A stretch of 7,909 nt of DNA from Pseudomonadales bacterium (GTDB lineage: Bacteria > Pseudomonadota > Gammaproteobacteria > Pseudomonadales > DC-out160), in assembly GCA_016765265.1 (NCBI GenBank), contig JAESQG010000122.1, positions 17,293 to 25,201 on the forward strand, in the 5' to 3' direction. A program made the position numbers and the translations under genes. The notes beneath the pieces are model-generated. The model ran no database searches. It was not told the DNA's origin and saw nothing but the letters and a program-made list of their open reading frames with translations. Shown one piece after another: positions 6,306 to 7,909 of the stretch (positions are counted from its first letter, which is position 1; each line of letters begins with the position of its first letter).

Positions 6306-6501
6306 AGCAATCTTCAGTTTTATTCGCTAGCATACACAAATATCACATTCAAGAGGAAATTCACTCCTACTGGGATTTATACAAAACTTAAAGGTCTTAG
6401 TTCGCCTGAACAGGCAACTTGTGTTAGTGTGCAACTTTTTTAGCCAACTAGCCGTCTTCTCACTCCCCAGCTAGCAACAGATAACAGGAATTTAGTACCA
6501 C
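6283..6501. other. Intergenic region between the hybrid kinase and the hydrolase
   Basis: This 219-bp gap separates two plus-strand genes. It starts with the 13-bp duplication. Around 6399-6419 lies an imperfect palindrome, AGTTCGCCTGAACAGGCAACT, with a one-base asymmetry. The heptamer GCAACTT occurs at 6414-6420 and again at 6431-6437, the second running into a T-rich stretch. I see no clear Rho-independent terminator and no unambiguous promoter, although the length suggests that the hydrolase has its own. The hydrolase's likely ribosome site is AGGAA at 6486-6490, 11 bases before its ATG. Confidence 0.5.
6399..6419. promoter_or_regulatory. Imperfect palindrome upstream of the hydrolase, possible operator
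   Basis: AGTT-C-GCCTG-AA-CAGGC-AACT forms two arms that are reverse complements except for one extra base (the C at 6403, matched to a gap). The centre is too short for a good RNA hairpin, so a dimeric DNA-binding protein site is more likely than a terminator. It lies about 80 bases before the hydrolase start. It does not match the LexA consensus, because CTG and CAG are separated by only two bases. Function is inferred only. Confidence 0.35.
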
Positions 6502-7407
6502 ATGAACGAAATGCAGGACATTAAATACCATAAATTTATGGGACTACGCATCATCTATCAAGATATCAACAACCAAGATTCTTATCGTTTAGATGTGCCC
6601 ACAATTTATTTAGGGGGTGCCTTTCAAAGCATTCAAAATGTTCAAAACTATGCTAAAACATCAGCCAAATACTCTCGCACTATTATGATCGATTTATTGG
6701 GTTTTGGTGATTCTGACATCCTGGATAGCAGTTATAAAATGGAGCTCTTAGCTGACAGTATTGATCATTTCATTGATACCATGGGGTTTGAAAAAGTAAA
6801 CATTGTAGGGACCTCCTACGGAGCAGTTGTTTCTTATATCCTTGCAGGAAAATCACCTGAAAAAATGAATAAACTGATTTTAGGTGGTTTTATGGATAGA
6901 TTTAAGCCGGAGACCTTAGTGAAATGGGAGGATGGCCTCAGCTCTGCTAAAAAAGGTTGTCGCGATGAATTTGCGGAGAAATTAACTGCATTACTGCTTA
7001 ACAAAGACCGTTCCAAAGATATTCGACTACAAAACTATATCAGCACAATGATGATTCGAAAACTCACCAGTGCCACCTACGCCGAATTGGATAAGTTTAT
7101 TTTCAGTATTGAACGACTGATGAATAATACAAAATCCTTTCCAGTTCCCCTGTGTAACACACTTATGCTCACTGGCGAATTTGATATATTCACTACACCC
7201 GCACACCATAAACAACTACACGACCGATCCCCAGATAGCGTTTTTACCCTGATTAAAAAGGCAGACCACATGTTTCATTTGGAACAGCTAGAAGTCACCA
7301 CCCAACTGATAGAGACATTTCTATCGGGTCGCGATATCGGAGAAGTGGATGGGCATTACTTGTCGAAAAACAGCATTACTCAAGGATCAACCGCAATACC
7401 AGCATAA
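6502..7407 (+). CDS. Alpha/beta-hydrolase fold protein, distantly RhlA/PhaG-like
   Basis: This 301-residue protein has the alpha/beta hydrolase layout. The nucleophile is Ser105 in GTSYG (103-107). Asp228 in LTGEFDIFT is the likely acid and His256 in KADHMFHLE the likely base. The oxyanion region reads YLGGAFQS (36-43), where many hydrolases have His-Gly. The C-terminal pattern, Gly-x-x-Asp then TT, QL, P-x-S-x-F and x-His-x-x-x-Leu-Glu, resembles what I recall of RhlA, the enzyme that joins 3-hydroxyacyl chains in rhamnolipid synthesis, and of its PhaG relatives. That is a weak hint and the substrate cannot be named; an esterase or thioesterase is equally possible. No signal peptide or membrane segment is seen, so it should be cytoplasmic. 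The last 25 residues, after FLSGRDIG, look like a disordered tail. It stands alone, 219 bp after the kinase, and ends at a strong terminator. Confidence 0.85.
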   Translation: MNEMQDIKYHKFMGLRIIYQDINNQDSYRLDVPTIYLGGAFQSIQNVQNYAKTSAKYSRTIMIDLLGFGDSDILDSSYKMELLADSIDHFIDTMGFEKVNIVGTSYGAVVSYILAGKSPEKMNKLILGGFMDRFKPETLVKWEDGLSSAKKGCRDEFAEKLTALLLNKDRSKDIRLQNYISTMMIRKLTSATYAELDKFIFSIERLMNNTKSFPVPLCNTLMLTGEFDIFTTPAHHKQLHDRSPDSVFTLIKKADHMFHLEQLEVTTQLIETFLSGRDIGEVDGHYLSKNSITQGSTAIPA

Positions 7408-7408
7408 C

Positions 7409-7444
7409 AAAAAAAGGGGTGCCAATTATTGGCACCCCTTTTTT
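7409..7444. terminator. Bidirectional Rho-independent terminator
   Basis: A perfect 10-bp stem, GGGGTGCCAA (7416-7425) with TTGGCACCCC (7429-7438), closes a three-base TTA loop. It is flanked by seven A on the left (7409-7415) and six T on the right (7439-7444). It begins two bases after the hydrolase stop codon and works in sequence terms on both strands, so it would also end transcripts from the convergent cold-shock gene. Confidence 0.95.
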
Positions 7445-7601
7445 CATCCTCTACCTCTAGCCCTCTGAGTCCAGTCTTTCTAGAACACAAAACAGACCCT
7501 ACTTCCCGGTGAACTATTTGAAGATATGAATCAAATATTAAAGCGGTACTGTATTTAGAGATACACCGTATTTAAAAAAGTACGATTTAAAGAGGTACGA
7601 T
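7445..7601. other. 3' region of the csp gene
   Basis: Between the terminator and the csp stop codon lie four extra copies of the csp 3' end (7538-7601) and about 90 bases without any recognised feature. Being downstream of csp on the minus strand, the stretch would be transcribed as a csp 3' untranslated region up to the shared terminator. Confidence 0.5.
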
Positions 7602-7616
7602 TTAAAGAGGTACGAT
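7538..7616 (-). repeat. Five-unit tandem array made from the csp gene's last five codons and stop
   Basis: On the minus strand the csp gene ends ATCGTACCTCTTTAA (7602-7616; Ile-Val-Pro-Leu-stop). The next 15 bases (7587-7601) are an exact copy. The third unit (7572-7586) reads ATCGTACTTTTTTAA, with two mismatches. Two further 17-bp units follow: ATACGGTGTATCTCTAA (7555-7571) and ATACAGTACCGCTTTAA (7538-7554). All five tile the segment without gaps and end in TAA. Similarity is perfect next to the gene and falls off beyond the second copy. Confidence 0.9.
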
Positions 7617-7808
7617 ATTCTCTGCTTGAGGACCTTTCTGTCCTTGAGTAACAGTGAACTGAACTTTCTGACCTTCTGTTAAAGTTTTAAAACCTGTCGC
7701 TGAAATAGCGCTAAAGTGAGCAAATACATCAGGACCAGATTCTTGCTCAATGAAGCCAAAACCTTTAGCTTCATTGAACCATTTCACTGTACCAGTAACT
7801 GTAGACAT
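7602..7808 (-). CDS. CspA-family cold-shock protein
   Basis: This 68-residue protein is a complete single cold-shock domain of the usual 65-70 residues. It binds single-stranded RNA and DNA and acts as an RNA chaperone that melts secondary structure. The RNP1 motif KGFGFI is at residues 15-20 and RNP2 is DVFAHF at 27-32, with the family features VKWFN (8-12) and the closing GPQAENIV. The ATG at 7808 is preceded by ATAGGT about eight bases upstream. Whether it is cold-inducible cannot be told, since members differ and only about 100 upstream bases are present. It converges on the hydrolase and shares its bidirectional terminator about 160 bases downstream. Its 3' end is the source unit of a striking tandem array. 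Confidence 0.97.
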   Translation of the reverse strand: MSTVTGTVKWFNEAKGFGFIEQESGPDVFAHFSAISATGFKTLTEGQKVQFTVTQGQKGPQAENIVPL

Positions 7809-7909
7809 AATTATAACCTATTCATTCATGAGTAATTTAATGCCCTTTCTGTTTCTACAATCACCCACTTATGGCAAGTAAAGGCGGCAAGAAAAAGGCA
7901 AGTTGGCTG
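7809..7909 (-). promoter_or_regulatory. Upstream region of the csp gene (promoter or 5' leader)
   Basis: These 101 bases precede the csp start. On the minus strand they read purine- and AT-rich and include TTATAAT immediately before the ATG, too close to be its own -10. CspA-family genes often have long 5' leaders, so the true promoter may lie outside the window. No cold-box or other element could be confirmed by eye. Confidence 0.3.
7871..7909 (+). CDS. Possible start of a lysine-rich protein, cut by window edge
   Basis: From the ATG at 7871 an open frame reads MASKGGKKKASWL to the right edge. The frame is closed upstream by TAA at 7838-7840. The Lys-rich start is plausible for a basic protein, but there is no Shine-Dalgarno sequence and only 13 codons are visible, so this may be chance. 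If real, it would be divergent from csp. Confidence 0.25.
   Translation, partial: MASKGGKKKASWL

Noticed and set aside
6399..6419. LexA (SOS) box upstream of the hydrolase
   Set aside because: The CTG and CAG halves are only two bases apart, whereas the LexA site needs CTG-N10-CAG spacing.

Overview
The window looks like chromosomal DNA from a moderately low-GC gammaproteobacterium, probably marine or aquatic. This is an inference from the gene families (a long YihY/BrkB protein, a CspA-type protein, a UvrA paralogue, a multi-REC hybrid kinase) and not a taxonomic match. No tRNA, rRNA, CRISPR array or insertion sequence is visible.

Left half, minus strand, read right to left from about 4027. 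An exported HtrA-like trypsin-fold serine protease overlaps by 13 bp a membrane protein with an N-terminal degenerate FHA domain. A YihY-family inner-membrane protein follows 31 bp later. These three look like one operon. After a 146-bp gap full of short degenerate repeats and a hairpin, the start of a UvrA-like ABC ATPase runs off the left edge.

Centre and right, plus strand. A 272-bp divergent intergenic region carries a 21-bp tandem array. It is followed by a soluble hybrid histidine kinase (REC-REC-HisKA-HATPase-REC), then a 219-bp gap and an alpha/beta hydrolase with a distant RhlA/PhaG-like look. The hydrolase ends at a strong bidirectional terminator. A convergent minus-strand cold-shock protein gene lies on the other side, and a possible gene start touches the right edge.

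How the genes may work together: the protease and FHA protein are translationally coupled. Predicted topology puts the FHA domain in the cytoplasm and a short C-terminal tail in the periplasm with the protease, so they may form a trans-envelope pair (inference). The kinase has no membrane or PAS/GAF sensor and no Hpt, so it probably takes phosphoryl input through its N-terminal receivers and passes output to unlinked partners.

The least expected signal is in the gaps. Three different genes (yihY-like, hybrid kinase, csp) have short tandem repeats that begin with the gene's own last bases and include its stop codon. The clearest is the csp gene, whose last five codons including TAA are exactly duplicated and then followed by three diverging copies. 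A fourth, separate 21-bp array lies in the divergent promoter region.
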